Shown: one piece after another, positions 10,448 to 20,424 of the stretch
Layout: each line of letters starts with the position of its first letter
Position numbering within the stretch: position 1 is the stretch's first letter
Assembly (NCBI RefSeq): GCF_900176645.1
Contig: NZ_FXAN01000039.1
Coordinates: 1 to 64,000, forward strand
From: Burkholderia singularis
GTDB taxonomy: Bacteria > Pseudomonadota > Gammaproteobacteria > Burkholderiales > Burkholderiaceae
Reading direction: 5' to 3'
DNA: 64,000 bases
The notes under the pieces: generated by a model
Told to the model about the DNA's origin: nothing
The model's input: only the letters and a program-made list of their open reading frames with translations
The model's database searches: none
Program-made: the position numbers and the translations under genes

Positions 10448-11587
10448 ATGCGCTCCTCCAAATTACCGAACAGCGGGCTGTCCATCTTCGCCGTGATCGC
10501 CGGGCAGGCCGCCGACTATCAAGCGATCAATCTCTGGCAGGGCGCTCCCAACTTCGCGCCCGCCCCCGAATTGATTCGCGCCGCGGCGCAAGCGATGCAG
10601 GATGGGTTCAATCAATACGCACCGATCCCTGGTCTGCCGGCGCTGCGCGAAATTCTCGCGGAAAAAACCGCCGCGCTATATGGCGCCCATTACGACGCCG
10701 ATCACGAAATCACCGTGACCGCAGGCGGCAGCGAAGCTATCTATTCGGCCATCAGCGCGCTCGTGAGCGCCGGCGACGAAGTGATCTTCTTCGAGCCGGC
10801 GTTCGAATGCTACGAACCGGCGATCCGGCTGCAACGCGCAACGCCCATTGCGCTCAAGATTCGGCTCGATACGCTGCGCATCGATTGGAACGAAGTGGCG
10901 GCGTCGATCACGCCCCGAACCCGGATGCTGATCGTCAATACGCCGCACAATCCGACCGGGGCGGTCTTCGATCAGCACGACATCGACCGGTTGATCGCCG
11001 TGACACGCGGCACCGACATCGTGATCCTCGCCGACGAAGTGTACGAACACATGGTCTACGACGGACGCACACATCACAGCATGTCGCGCTATCCGGAGCT
11101 GGCCGAGCGCAGCGTCGTCGTGCTGTCGCTCGGCAAGACTTACAGCGTGACGGGCTGGCGGGTGGGCTATTGCGTGGCGCCGGCCGAACTGACAACCGAA
11201 ATTCGCAAGGTTCATCAGTACCTGGTGTTTTCCGCGTCTGCGCCGCTGCAAGCTGCGCTTGCCCGCGCGTTGACGCGGCCAGCGAGCTATCTTGACCTGC
11301 CGGCGTTCTATCAGCGCAAGCGCGATCTGCTCACGGACGCGATGGCCGGCTCGCGGCTCGAGATCGTTCCGAGCCAAGGCAGTTTTTTCATGTTGGCGCG
11401 TTTTCGGGGCTTTTACGACGCGAGCGACCAGGATTTCGTGCTCGATGTGCTGCGTCGCAAGCAGGTCGGCGTGATTCCGCTGTCGAGCTTTTACCGCGAC
11501 GGCGCGAATACCGGCCTGGTGCGTTTGAGTTTTTGCAAGGACGACGCGACGCTGCGCGAAGGCGGCAGGCGCTTGGCCGAACTCTGA
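10448..11587 (+). CDS. PLP-dependent aminotransferase, methionine aminotransferase (YbdL) type
   Basis: 379-residue fold-type I aminotransferase. It shows INLWQGAPNF near the N-terminus, ITVTAGGSEAIYSA, the cofactor region VNTPHNPTGAVF and ADEVYEHMVYD. The pyridoxal-phosphate lysine is in LSLGKTYSVTGWRVGY, followed by VFSASAPLQAALA. The layout matches E. coli YbdL, a methionine/aromatic aminotransferase with 2-oxo-acid acceptors. The exact amino-acid preference cannot be set from sequence. Monocistronic, with about 195 bp to the divergent binding-protein gene. Confidence 0.85.
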   Translation: MRSSKLPNSGLSIFAVIAGQAADYQAINLWQGAPNFAPAPELIRAAAQAMQDGFNQYAPIPGLPALREILAEKTAALYGAHYDADHEITVTAGGSEAIYSAISALVSAGDEVIFFEPAFECYEPAIRLQRATPIALKIRLDTLRIDWNEVAASITPRTRMLIVNTPHNPTGAVFDQHDIDRLIAVTRGTDIVILADEVYEHMVYDGRTHHSMSRYPELAERSVVVLSLGKTYSVTGWRVGYCVAPAELTTEIRKVHQYLVFSASAPLQAALARALTRPASYLDLPAFYQRKRDLLTDAMAGSRLEIVPSQGSFFMLARFRGFYDASDQDFVLDVLRRKQVGVIPLSSFYRDGANTGLVRLSFCKDDATLREGGRRLAEL

Positions 11588-11696
11588 GCGGCGTAGCCCC
11601 GCCACGGCGTCGCAGCACTGGGGCGCGGCTTTGCACCTGCCGGCTGCCGCCACCGCCCGGCAATCGGGCCGAATCGCTCACCCGGTTTGGCCGCCG

Positions 11697-11727
11697 CCAA
11701 AAAGAAACGGGGCATTGCGCCCCGTTT
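11697..11727 (-). terminator. Rho-independent terminator after erpA
   Basis: AAACGGGGC (11705-11713) pairs with GCCCCGTTT (11719-11727) around a 5-nt loop. On the minus strand the stem is followed by CTTTTT (complement of 11697-11704). It lies 28 bp beyond the erpA stop codon. Confidence 0.8.
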
Positions 11728-11754
11728 CCGACTATCCGGCAATGACACCCAGCA

Positions 11755-12123
11755 TTAAACCGAGAATGACGAGCCGCAACCGCAAGTCGTCGTCGCGTTC
11801 GGATTCTTGATAACGAATTGCGCGCCGTTCAAATCGTCCTTGTAGTCGATTTCGGCGCCAACCAGATACTGATAGCTCATCGAATCGATCAACAACTGGA
11901 CACCGTTCTTGTTCATCACGGTGTCGTCCTCGTTGATTTCTTCATCGAACGTGAAGCCGTACTGGAAACCCGAGCAGCCGCCACCCTGCACGAACACGCG
12001 CAGCTTGAGGTCGGGGTTGCCTTCTTCGTCGATCAATTGCTTGACCTTGTCGGCCGCCGCATCGGTAAAGACGAACGGGGCCGGCATCTCGGTAATTGCC
12101 GCGGATTCGGTGACAGCGTTCAT
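11755..12123 (-). CDS. erpA: iron-sulfur cluster insertion protein ErpA
   Basis: A-type carrier that delivers Fe-S clusters to apo-proteins, such as those of isoprenoid synthesis and respiration. The 122-residue protein has the three invariant cluster cysteines: Cys50 (GGGCSGFQY), Cys114 and Cys116 (CGCGSSFSV, near the end). The ATG at 12123 ([12 protein letters not shown]) gives the normal length; the frame stays open 49 codons further upstream but without family similarity. It follows rpsI with a terminator between them, so it probably has its own promoter. Confidence 0.96.
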   Translation of the reverse strand: MNAVTESAAITEMPAPFVFTDAAADKVKQLIDEEGNPDLKLRVFVQGGGCSGFQYGFTFDEEINEDDTVMNKNGVQLLIDSMSYQYLVGAEIDYKDDLNGAQFVIKNPNATTTCGCGSSFSV

Positions 12124-12253
12124 GCGAACTCTCCAAAAAGCATTGGCGCTATTGTAGGACCGATCCGCAGATCGTGCTTGCGCAGGAGAAATCAAGATGC
12201 ACACGAACATTTTTTGCGCATTCCTTGCGCAAACACAAACCGTGCGCACATAA

Positions 12254-12285
12254 AAAAACCGCCAGTGCAAAAACTGGCGGTTTTT
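12254..12285 (-). terminator. Terminator after rpsI (near-symmetrical)
   Basis: AAAAACCGCCAGT (12254-12266) is the reverse complement of ACTGGCGGTTTTT (12273-12285), with a 6-nt loop. On the minus strand it ends in a run of T. It closes the rplM-rpsI transcript 42 bp after the rpsI stop codon. The plus-strand copy also ends in T5, so it can act in both directions. Confidence 0.85.
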
Positions 12286-12326
12286 CTTGCTGCGGCACCG
12301 CGTGCAGCGGCACGCGGCACAAGCGA

Positions 12327-12719
12327 TTAACGCTTCGAGAACTGCTTCGCGCGGCGTGCCTTGTGCAGACCGACCTTCTTACGCTCGACCTCACGCGCAT
12401 CACGCGTGACGAAGCCTGCGTTCGACAGCGCCGGCTTCAGCGTCGCGTCGTAGTCGATCAGCGCGCGGGTGATGCCGTGACGCACCGCACCTGCCTGCCC
12501 CGTTTCACCGCCGCCCGACACGTTCACCTTGATGTCGAACGTCTGCGCGTGGTTCGTCAGTTCCAACGGCTGACGCACGATCATCAGCGACGTTTCGCGC
12601 GAAAAGTAGTCGGAAATGGGCTTGCCGTTGACGACGATGTCGCCCTTGCCAGCCTTGATGAAGACACGAGCGACTGCGCTCTTGCGGCGGCCCGTACCGT
12701 AGTTCCAGTTACCGATCAT
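12327..12719 (-). CDS. rpsI: 30S ribosomal protein S9
   Basis: 130-residue ribosomal protein uS9, whose C-terminal tail reaches the P-site tRNA. The start [22 protein letters not shown] and the basic C-terminus [17 protein letters not shown], ending in the invariant Lys-Arg, are diagnostic. It follows rplM by 11 bp in the usual rplM-rpsI operon. Confidence 0.98.
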
Positions 12720-12730
12720 GTGGGCTCCCC

Positions 12731-13159
12731 TTAGATCTCAAGCGCCTTCGGCTGTTGCGCCGAATGCGGATGCGTGGCTTCAGCGTAGACCTTCAGCTTC
12801 TTGATCATCGCGTAGCCGAGCGGGCCCTTCGGCAGCATGCCCTTGACCGCCTTCTCGAGCGCGCGGCCCGGGAAGCGTTCCTGCATCTTGCCGAACGTCG
12901 TTTCATAGATACCGCCCGGGTAGCCCGAGTGGCGGTAGTACTTCTTGTCCAGAGTCTTGTTGCCCGTGACCTTCAACTTGCTCGCGTTGATGACGATGAT
13001 GAAATCACCGGTGTCGACGTGCGGGGTGAACTCAGGCTTGTGCTTGCCGCGCAGACGGCGTGCCACTTCGCTGGCGACACGGCCGAGAACCTTATCCGTC
13101 GCGTCAATCACGTACCATTCGCGCGCCACCTCATGGGCTTTTGCGGAAAACGTCTTCAT
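12731..13159 (-). CDS. rplM: 50S ribosomal protein L13
   Basis: 142-residue uL13, an early-assembly large-subunit protein. It begins [20 protein letters not shown] and contains the L13 signature ([22 protein letters not shown], here near residue 110). First gene of rplM-rpsI. A near-consensus promoter lies about 120 bp upstream, leaving a leader of about 115 nt with a hairpin at its 5' end. Confidence 0.98.
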
Positions 13160-13246
13160 GATCGATCCAATAAATTTGCTGTGCCCGATGTTCTTTTCCT
13201 GCTTGTCTGTGTGCGCTTCGTGGCGCGGTGCAGGCTCTCCCTATTC

Positions 13247-13310
13247 TTTTTCCGCGGGCATGAATGCGGAAAAGCCCTGAATTATAAAGAGATTTGCATT
13301 GACTGGTCAA
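13247..13310 (-). promoter_or_regulatory. rplM-rpsI promoter and leader hairpin
   Basis: Minus-strand -35 TTGACC (13310-13305), 18-bp spacer and -10 TATAAT (13286-13281) give a predicted transcript start near 13274. The transcript then opens with a hairpin, CTTTTCCGC pairing with GCGGAAAAAG (arms 13266-13273 and 13248-13255), about 90 nt before the rplM start codon. L13 leaders in other bacteria carry autoregulatory hairpins; whether this one does is inference. Confidence 0.75.
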
Positions 13311-13415
13311 TGGCAATCGGCATTGGCCACCGTGGCCGGCTAACGCCGGGTGCGTATTGACCGCGGCGCGTGCGAAAAATGTCCGCCGAAACGTGCATCC
13401 AACGAAAAATCAGAC

Positions 13416-13508
13416 GAAAAAAAGCCCGAACCGCCGGTTCGGGCTTAATCCACCAAAGGAGGAGGGTGGAGGAGACATGCGGAGGTTGCCGCAACGCGAC
13501 AACCAATG
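13416..13508 (-). ncRNA. candidate small RNA with C/U-rich anti-Shine-Dalgarno stretch
   Basis: This intergenic transcription unit contains no plausible gene. On the minus strand there is a strong promoter (13543-13515), then about 60 nt rich in CCUCC-type motifs (CAACCTCC, GTCTCCTCC, ACCCTCCTCC). A perfect terminator follows: an 11-bp stem AAGCCCGAACC/GGTTCGGGCTT (arms 13422-13432 and 13436-13446) followed by T7 (13423-13417). The predicted RNA is about 92 nt. The exposed CUCC repeats could pair with Shine-Dalgarno sequences of mRNAs. It stops before the separate rplM promoter, so it is not simply the rplM leader. Confidence 0.72.
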
Positions 13509-13514
13509 TCTCGC

Positions 13515-13543
13515 ATTATACGAGGCCGATCTTAGCAGGACAA
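13515..13543 (-). promoter_or_regulatory. sigma-70 promoter of the candidate sRNA
   Basis: -35 TTGTCC (13543-13538), a 17-bp spacer and a perfect -10 TATAAT (13520-13515) on the minus strand. The predicted start is near 13508. It is one of the best consensus promoters in the window. Confidence 0.8.
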
Positions 13544-13830
13544 GAAAAACCGCATTGAGAAATATGATTTTATAATACGAAAATACCGGGCCATGTGAAG
13601 AAATCCCTATTTTTCTTTCGAATCAAATAGATAGGTTATCGTCTGTAAAGCGCCCTTTTTTCTTCTCGAGCCAAACCCCTAGATCCGGCAGGGGCTTGCC
13701 GACTCGTCGAATCGCTCGCGAAGCCTCGCCGGGCGCGGCGCTCAGCCATATTGCATCGCATCAACCGCATGCCCGGTGCAGGGCTACAATGCCGGTTGAC
13801 AATTAAATCAAGCAACGCTGGAGCTCATGC

Positions 13831-14253
13831 ATGGAATGCAAGATTAGCTGGATGGGACAGGATGGCATGGCGTTCGCCGCCCAAACGGGCAGCGGCCACC
13901 TTGTCTCGATGGACGGCGCGCCGGAAGGCGGCGGGCATAACCTCGCGCCGCGTCCGATGGAAATGGTGCTAGTCGGCACGGGCGGCTGCACCGCGTATGA
14001 CGTCGTACTGATCCTAAAGAAGAGCCGCCAGGAAGTGACCGGCTGCTCGGTGTCGCTCAAGGCCGAGCGAGCGAGCGAGGACCCAAAGGTCTTCACGAAG
14101 ATCCACTTTCACTTCACGGTGACGGGCCGCAATCTGAATCCCGCAACCGTCGAACGCGCGATCAATCTGTCTCACGACAAGTACTGCTCGGCTTCGATCA
14201 TGCTGGCAAAAACGGCCGAGCTTACGCACTCGTTCGAGATCGTCGCCGTATAA
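13831..14253 (+). CDS. OsmC family peroxidase-like protein
   Basis: 140-residue OsmC/Ohr superfamily protein. The two redox cysteines are present, Cys53 (GTGGCTAYDVVLIL) and Cys119 (SHDKYCSASIML), on the typical alpha/beta scaffold with APRPMEMVLVG. Such proteins reduce organic hydroperoxides or act on thiols in the cytoplasm. This subgroup (YhfA-like) is usually left as OsmC family. A -10-like TACAAT lies at 13785-13790 and a GGAG ribosome site just before the ATG. Monocistronic, ended by the hairpin at 14295. Confidence 0.92.
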   Translation: MECKISWMGQDGMAFAAQTGSGHLVSMDGAPEGGGHNLAPRPMEMVLVGTGGCTAYDVVLILKKSRQEVTGCSVSLKAERASEDPKVFTKIHFHFTVTGRNLNPATVERAINLSHDKYCSASIMLAKTAELTHSFEIVAV

Positions 14254-14294
14254 GCCTGCCGCGCCCAAGCGGGCGCCGGGATCGCCGAACGCAA

Positions 14295-14329
14295 AAAGGC
14301 CGCCGCTGCACGATGCAGCGGCGGCCTTT
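14295..14329. terminator. Bidirectional terminator between osmC-like gene and rnpB
   Basis: Perfect 16-bp inverted repeat AAAGGCCGCCGCTGCA/TGCAGCGGCGGCCTTT with a 3-nt loop. T-rich tails follow on both strands (TTTCGTTT on plus; five T on minus). It separates the convergent OsmC gene (+) and RNase P RNA gene (-). Confidence 0.9.
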
Positions 14330-14344
14330 CGTTTATCGATCGGC

Positions 14345-14755
<411 letters not shown>

Positions 14756-14974
14756 GAACGGAATTTTAGCACCGCGACGCGGCACCCGTTCAAGCCGTGA
14801 GTGCCGATCGGCGGCACCACAACATTGTCATCGCGAGGCTGTTGCCGGAGACAGCGCTTTTCAGCCCGTGAGCGCATCGGCCGGCGACAGCGTACAGCCC
14901 GGCCGCTAGTTCCTGCCACGTTCGCATCTTCTCGCTCGCCTCATCGCAGGTTCGGGCCGCGTGGGCACCAACGC

Positions 14975-15796
14975 TCAAGCGGCCCGCGAGCGCCGGCCGC
15001 TGCGAAACACCCGGGGATCGTCGTAAAACGACGGTGATGCGTTCGCCGCCCACCAGCCGGGCACGCCGAGCACCGGCAAAGGGGAGAACGCGCGGCTCGT
15101 CGGCAGCGCGTCGCCCAGCGCCACCGCGGCATGCTCGTCGAGCCACGCGCGGCGCGCCGCTTCGTTCCATTCGAAATAAACCTGCGGCACGTCGACGATC
15201 CACGCATGCGCGGTGCACCCCTTGTACGGCTCAACGAGCTTCTCCAGCAGCGCGTGGCCGACGATCCGCGCCTCGCAGCGCGTGCCCCACGCGGCGCGCG
15301 ACGCGAGCATCAGCGTGCGCCAGTCGAAGCTGCGCAGCGCAGCCGCGAGCGCGGGGTCGGATGTCGCGAACAGCGCCCCATTTTCGTCGAACAAGGTCAA
15401 CGCATCCCGGACGGCGCCGCGCGCCGGGCCGACGCCGGTGACGTCAATCGCCGCCGCTTGACGCGCGTTGAGCATCGCCTTGATCCGCGGATAGGCGAAC
15501 CAGACGAGTGCGTTGAAAAAATCATGCGTGTTGTGGCGCGTCGGAACCGCGCCTGTCGCCGCAATATGCGTTTCGTAGGCAATGCCGTTGGGCAGCGCCG
15601 CCTGCGCAATGAAACGAAGCGGCAGCCCGGCCGCCGTCGTGACGGATTCGACGCGCGCATCGTCGTTCAGGGTGCGCAGCCACGCCGGTCCGTCCTGCCG
15701 CGCGAGCCGGGCCCAGCGCTCGCCCTGCCCGGCGAATGGCGCGAGCCACGCTGCGCGCCAGTCGATCTCGAAGCCGGCGCTCGTGCCTCTTTCCAT
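14975..15796 (-). CDS. DUF3025 domain-containing protein
   Basis: 273-residue protein recognised as DUF3025 from NTHDFFNALVWFAYPRIKAMLNARQAAAI and the C-terminal PLPVLGVPGWWAANASPSFYDDPRVFR. Function is unknown. It has no signal peptide or membrane segment and is rich in Trp and Arg. The start at 15796 (MERGTSAGFEIDWRAAW) lies 44 bp after the pyrC stop codon. The frame stays open through pyrC, so the start rests on where family-like sequence begins. Probably co-transcribed with pyrC, as in many beta-proteobacteria. Confidence 0.85.
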   Translation of the reverse strand: MERGTSAGFEIDWRAAWLAPFAGQGERWARLARQDGPAWLRTLNDDARVESVTTAAGLPLRFIAQAALPNGIAYETHIAATGAVPTRHNTHDFFNALVWFAYPRIKAMLNARQAAAIDVTGVGPARGAVRDALTLFDENGALFATSDPALAAALRSFDWRTLMLASRAAWGTRCEARIVGHALLEKLVEPYKGCTAHAWIVDVPQVYFEWNEAARRAWLDEHAAVALGDALPTSRAFSPLPVLGVPGWWAANASPSFYDDPRVFRSGRRSRAA

Positions 15797-15840
15797 GCCG
15801 ATCAACCCGCAGTGGCCAACCAGATGCCCGTGCCGGTACG

Positions 15841-16899
15841 TCAGACGAGCCGCCAGCCGATCGGCTCGCCGCCGCGCAGCGGCACGACGCTCAAACCGCC
15901 CGCGTCGATCTCGCCCGGCAGTTCCCACGTCTCGCGGCGCAGCGTGACCGTCTCGCCGCTTCGCGGCAGCCCGTAGAAGTCCGCGCCGAAGAAACTCGCG
16001 AAACCTTCGAGCTTGTCGAGCGCGCCCGCCTGATCGAATGCCTCCGCATACAACTCGAGCGCGTGCAGTGCCGTGTAGCAGCCCGCGCAGCCGCATGCGG
16101 CCTCCTTCAGCCCCTTCGCGTGCGGCGCGCTGTCGGTGCCGAGGAAAAAGCGCGGATTGCCCGAGGTTGCCGCCGCCGCCAGCGCGGCCCGATGCGTCTC
16201 GCGCTTGAGCACCGGCAGGCAATAGTAGTGCGGGCGAATCCCGCCGGTGAATAGCGCATTGCGGTTGTACAGCAGATGATGTGCGGTGATCGTCGCGCCG
16301 ACGCGGCCGTGCGTGGTGTCTGCATCGCGCACGTAATCGGCCGCGTCCTTCGTCGTGATGTGCTCGAACACCACGTTGAGGGCCGGAAACGCGCGGCGCA
16401 GCGGCTCCATCACGCGGTCGATGAACACCTTCTCGCGATCGAACAGGTCGATCGACGCGTCCGTGACCTCCCCATGCACGAGAAGAGGCATGCCGGTATC
16501 CTGCATCGCGTCGAGCGTCTTCGCGCATTTGCCGATGAGATCGGTCACGCCGGCGTCGGAGTTCGTCGTCGCGCCCGCCGGATACAGCTTCACGCCGTGC
16601 ACGAAGCCGCTTTCGCGCGCGCGGCGGATCTCGTCGGGCGGCGTGTTGTCGGTCAGATACAGCGTCATCAGCGGCTCGAACGCGGCGCCCGCCGGCAGCG
16701 CGGCCAGGATGCGCTCGCGATACGCGTGCGCTTGCGCCGTCGTCGTGACGGGCGGCTTCAGGTTCGGCATGATGATCGCCCGGCCGAATTGACGGGCGGT
16801 ATGCGGCAGGACGGCGGCCAGCATTGCGCCATCGCGCACGTGCAAGTGCCAGTCATCGGGGCGCGCGAGGGTGAGCGTGTCGGAAGCGGAAGCGTTCAT
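15841..16899 (-). CDS. pyrC: dihydroorotase (class II)
   Basis: Cytoplasmic zinc enzyme of de novo pyrimidine synthesis (carbamoyl-aspartate to dihydroorotate). The 352-residue protein has the metal-ligand motif [10 protein letters not shown] near the N-terminus, the carboxylated lysine in [13 protein letters not shown], further ligands in LVHGEVTD and FEHITT, and the substrate segment [10 protein letters not shown]. The start [17 protein letters not shown] at 16899 gives the family length. pyrF lies elsewhere in the window (62761), so the pathway genes are dispersed. Confidence 0.96.
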   Translation of the reverse strand: MNASASDTLTLARPDDWHLHVRDGAMLAAVLPHTARQFGRAIIMPNLKPPVTTTAQAHAYRERILAALPAGAAFEPLMTLYLTDNTPPDEIRRARESGFVHGVKLYPAGATTNSDAGVTDLIGKCAKTLDAMQDTGMPLLVHGEVTDASIDLFDREKVFIDRVMEPLRRAFPALNVVFEHITTKDAADYVRDADTTHGRVGATITAHHLLYNRNALFTGGIRPHYYCLPVLKRETHRAALAAAATSGNPRFFLGTDSAPHAKGLKEAACGCAGCYTALHALELYAEAFDQAGALDKLEGFASFFGADFYGLPRSGETVTLRRETWELPGEIDAGGLSVVPLRGGEPIGWRLV

Positions 16900-17131
16900 G
16901 GTGTCGTGTGGGTGTAACGGGCGGCAAAGCGGGCGGCACTGGCGATGCGCACCGCGCGGGCTGCGCCGACTGACGGCCAAACCGCAACCGGGGACCACGC
17001 GCCTGGATTGCGCCGTTTGCCGGCACGGATTCCGCCTTTTGCCGCTCAGGGCTCGGTGATATGCTTGAACCCGTCATTGTACCGGCTCAGCCCGGTATCC
17101 TTACCCGCCAGCATTCAGCCGCCCCAGCAAT

Positions 17132-18043
17132 ATGTGTCAACTTTTCGGAATGAACTGCGCCGAACCGACGGACGTGACGTTCTCGTTTACCGGCTTCGCG
17201 GCCCGCGGCGGGCTCACCGATCACCATGCCGACGGCTGGGGCATCGCGTTCTTCGAGGACAAGGCGTGCCGGCTGTTCATCGACCAGCAGTCATCGGCGA
17301 CTTCGCCCGTCGCCGAAATGGTCAAGCGTTACCCGATCAAATCGAAGAACACGATCGCGCACATCCGCAAGGCGACGCAAGGCCATATCCTGCTCGAGAA
17401 TTGCCATCCGTTCATGCGCGAGTTATGGGGCCGCCACTGGATCTTCGCGCACAACGGCGATCTGCCGGGCTATGCGCCCGATCTCGGGGGTGGCGTCTAT
17501 CAGCCGGTCGGCACGACCGATAGCGAAAAGGCGTTCTGCATGCTGATGCGCGGCCTGCGCGATGCATTCCCCGACGCACAGCCGCCGCTCGCCGAGCTGT
17601 TCGAGCAACTCGGCGAACTCACGCGCGGCATCACGCAGCACGGCGTGTTCAACTTCCTGATGTCGAACGGGCAAGCGCTCTTTGCGCATTGCTCGACGCG
17701 CCTGCATTATCTGGTGCGGCGCTGGCCATTCTCGACCGCGCACCTGATCGACGAGGACATCTCGATCGATTTCGCGAAATACACGACGCCTGAAGACCGG
17801 GTTGCCGTGATCGCAACGCAGCCGCTGACCGACGACGAAGTGTGGACCGCGCTCGAACCCGGCGAGCTCGTGATGTTCCAATGCGGCGACGTCGCCGCGC
17901 GCATGCGCATTCCGGTGCCGGAAATCGTGCTCGAGAAGCTCAGGAATCCTGCGCTCGATGCGTCCGCATCGGCGCCGCGCCGGGCAGCCGCGCTCGCCGC
18001 GGACAGCGCGGACGATCCGGGCGACGATCCGATCGATTTTTGA
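17132..18043 (+). CDS. class II glutamine amidotransferase (YafJ-like)
   Basis: 303-residue Ntn-type amidotransferase. The catalytic Cys2 follows Met1 directly (MCQLFGMNC), so Met removal exposes the nucleophile. Supporting motifs are HHADGWGIAFFED, NTIAHIRKATQG, FAHNGDLPGY and the GTTDSEKAFC segment. The family resembles E. coli YafJ. The physiological acceptor is unknown, and the ergothioneine EgtC branch is an alternative. The C-terminal 40 residues are Ala/Asp-rich and poorly conserved. Monocistronic. Confidence 0.87.
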   Translation: MCQLFGMNCAEPTDVTFSFTGFAARGGLTDHHADGWGIAFFEDKACRLFIDQQSSATSPVAEMVKRYPIKSKNTIAHIRKATQGHILLENCHPFMRELWGRHWIFAHNGDLPGYAPDLGGGVYQPVGTTDSEKAFCMLMRGLRDAFPDAQPPLAELFEQLGELTRGITQHGVFNFLMSNGQALFAHCSTRLHYLVRRWPFSTAHLIDEDISIDFAKYTTPEDRVAVIATQPLTDDEVWTALEPGELVMFQCGDVAARMRIPVPEIVLEKLRNPALDASASAPRRAAALAADSADDPGDDPIDF

Positions 18044-18302
18044 CGCCGCGGCTCACGCCAATCGCGCCTTATCCAACGGCGTTCGCCGCGACTGACGGGC
18101 GGACGCGGCGCTGATCCCTCATAACAAGCGCCGGGCAAACCGGCGGCGAAACGATGATTGCGCTTTATCAGATCAGACCGGTTCGATCCGTGGCCGACAA
18201 ATTCCGGTCTCAATAATCACAAAAGCAATTCACGCGCGCCAACCCCCGCATTCAATAAAATGCCGCCGGCTCAGGCCGTCCTTGCCGGACGAACATCCGT
18301 GA

Positions 18303-19388
18303 TCAGAGCATCTCCTTGATCGAGCCGTCATCCTTTACGAAACTAAAAACGGCGGCGGGATTATGATTGGCTTTCCATTCGTCTATGCGTTTTGCCACCG
18401 CGAGCGCCCACGCCTGCTCCAAAATCGGTAGCTGACGATCCTGCCCGGCCGCTCCTTCATGAAAATCTCCATCGATCACGATAGGATTGATATCGTCGTT
18501 CAACGAATCCAGCGGGCCTTGCTCGTATAGTTTTTGAACCGAAACAGGTCCGAAGTCCGTATCGATTCCATCCATTTCATATCCGTCGGCACTCTTCAGC
18601 GGCCGCAGCGCCCACTCCCCGGCCGATATCTTCTTAAACCCCAGCCGGGTCATCATATTGGCTTGCTTGGTCAACACCGCTTCAGGCGTTCTCCATTTTG
18701 TATCGACAGCACGGGCCCTCCATTGAATATTGCCCTCGCTCATCTCCTTTACATACAAAGCGCGAGGATCGGCCGGCATATTCAACAACCTACTCACGAT
18801 CCCTCGAAATTTCGCGCTTGATACCGCTGCCGACACATCTTCGCGCCGAGGAAGATCCGGCAAGATATCTGCGCTGTAGTTTTTTTTAGTTATGCTGCCG
18901 ACATGATCATGCAATACCCAGCTTATCGAATCGGCGGCCTGCGGCGCCCCTTTATCGATAGATTTGACCTTGAATCCCATGGTCGCCCATGCGAAACCGA
19001 GTCTTCTAATTAAATTGCCGGCCCCCTCAACCAGAGGATCGATATTCATCTTATACACGGCGCGCCCCATCTCATTAATCGGAATGATCAAACTCAATGA
19101 GATATCGCCGTTACCCTTGTCGTATTCATGTACAAACCCTTGCCTATCAAGATAAGCAAAATAATCCTGCAAATTATAACTTCCACCTTCTTTGCCGACC
19201 TGGGCGGGTCGAACATCAATCGCGCGAGCAGGGGGCAAGGATTCGAGTAAGTCCGTCAACAGACCGCCTCCCATGCTGACTGTCTGCGGTTGCGCGGCTG
19301 TCAACGCCGCAGCGGCAGACGAGGAACTCGGGCGCTCGGTCGTTGACGACTGCGCACCGACATTTTGATTAATAGGATGAGTATTCAT
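18303..19388 (-). CDS. unrecognised cysteine-free protein of lower GC, effector-like
   Basis: 361 residues, family not recognised. The first 35 residues are rich in Ser/Thr/Ala/Gln (NQNVGAQSSTTERPSSSSAA) and lack a Sec signal peptide, as in type III or VI secretion substrates. The rest looks globular, with segments such as GGSYNLQDYFAYLDRQGFVHEYDKGNG, NIQWRARAVDTKWRTPEAVL and a C-terminal AVFSFVKDDGSIKEML. I see no cysteine in the whole protein. Codon choice and GC are clearly below the neighbours, suggesting transfer. No chaperone or secretion gene is adjacent. A secreted effector is only an inference. Confidence 0.7.
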   Translation of the reverse strand: MNTHPINQNVGAQSSTTERPSSSSAAAALTAAQPQTVSMGGGLLTDLLESLPPARAIDVRPAQVGKEGGSYNLQDYFAYLDRQGFVHEYDKGNGDISLSLIIPINEMGRAVYKMNIDPLVEGAGNLIRRLGFAWATMGFKVKSIDKGAPQAADSISWVLHDHVGSITKKNYSADILPDLPRREDVSAAVSSAKFRGIVSRLLNMPADPRALYVKEMSEGNIQWRARAVDTKWRTPEAVLTKQANMMTRLGFKKISAGEWALRPLKSADGYEMDGIDTDFGPVSVQKLYEQGPLDSLNDDINPIVIDGDFHEGAAGQDRQLPILEQAWALAVAKRIDEWKANHNPAAVFSFVKDDGSIKEML

Positions 19389-19698
19389 TTAATGCATGGC
19401 CTCATTACCTTATAAGGCGTTCAGCGTAATCCTCGATCCTCCGATAAAAAAATAGACGTGCGAAACGAAACCCGGTCGAACGAAATCCGGGAGAGTCCGA
19501 TCTGCTTGAGTAAGCCTGACCCGGCTCGAGCAGGCCCGTCTAAAGAAAAACACCCTGCGGCACAGCCCGCCCGCAGGGTGAAAATATCTGTCTACCTGTA
19601 GCCGCCGAACGCCCGACGGACTCGTTCTTTGCCGACCGGCGCCGCGACGCCCGACGATACCTACCCGCCCGTATCGGCCCCGATCGGCACGCGGGCGC
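19389..19698. other. 310-bp gap holding the glt operon terminator
   Basis: No gene is visible. The right part holds the terminator described separately. The left part (19389-19500) is the upstream region of the orphan gene and is AT-richer than the surroundings, with a weak GAGG ribosome site 11 nt before its ATG. Confidence 0.5.
19541..19580 (-). terminator. Terminator of the gltIJKL operon
   Basis: CACCCTGCGG (19551-19560) pairs with CCGCAGGGTG (19571-19580) around a 10-nt loop. On the minus strand the stem is followed by TTTTTCTTTA. It lies about 120 bp beyond the gltL stop codon. Confidence 0.85.

Positions 19699-20420
<722 letters not shown>

Positions 20421-20424
<4 letters not shown>

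Noticed and set aside
13357-13575. plus-strand small frames at the candidate sRNA, with a strong AGGAGG-like sequence before ATGCGG
   Set aside because: The apparent ribosome site is the complement of the sRNA anti-SD stretch. The encoded peptides are basic and unstructured, and promoter and terminator point to the minus strand.
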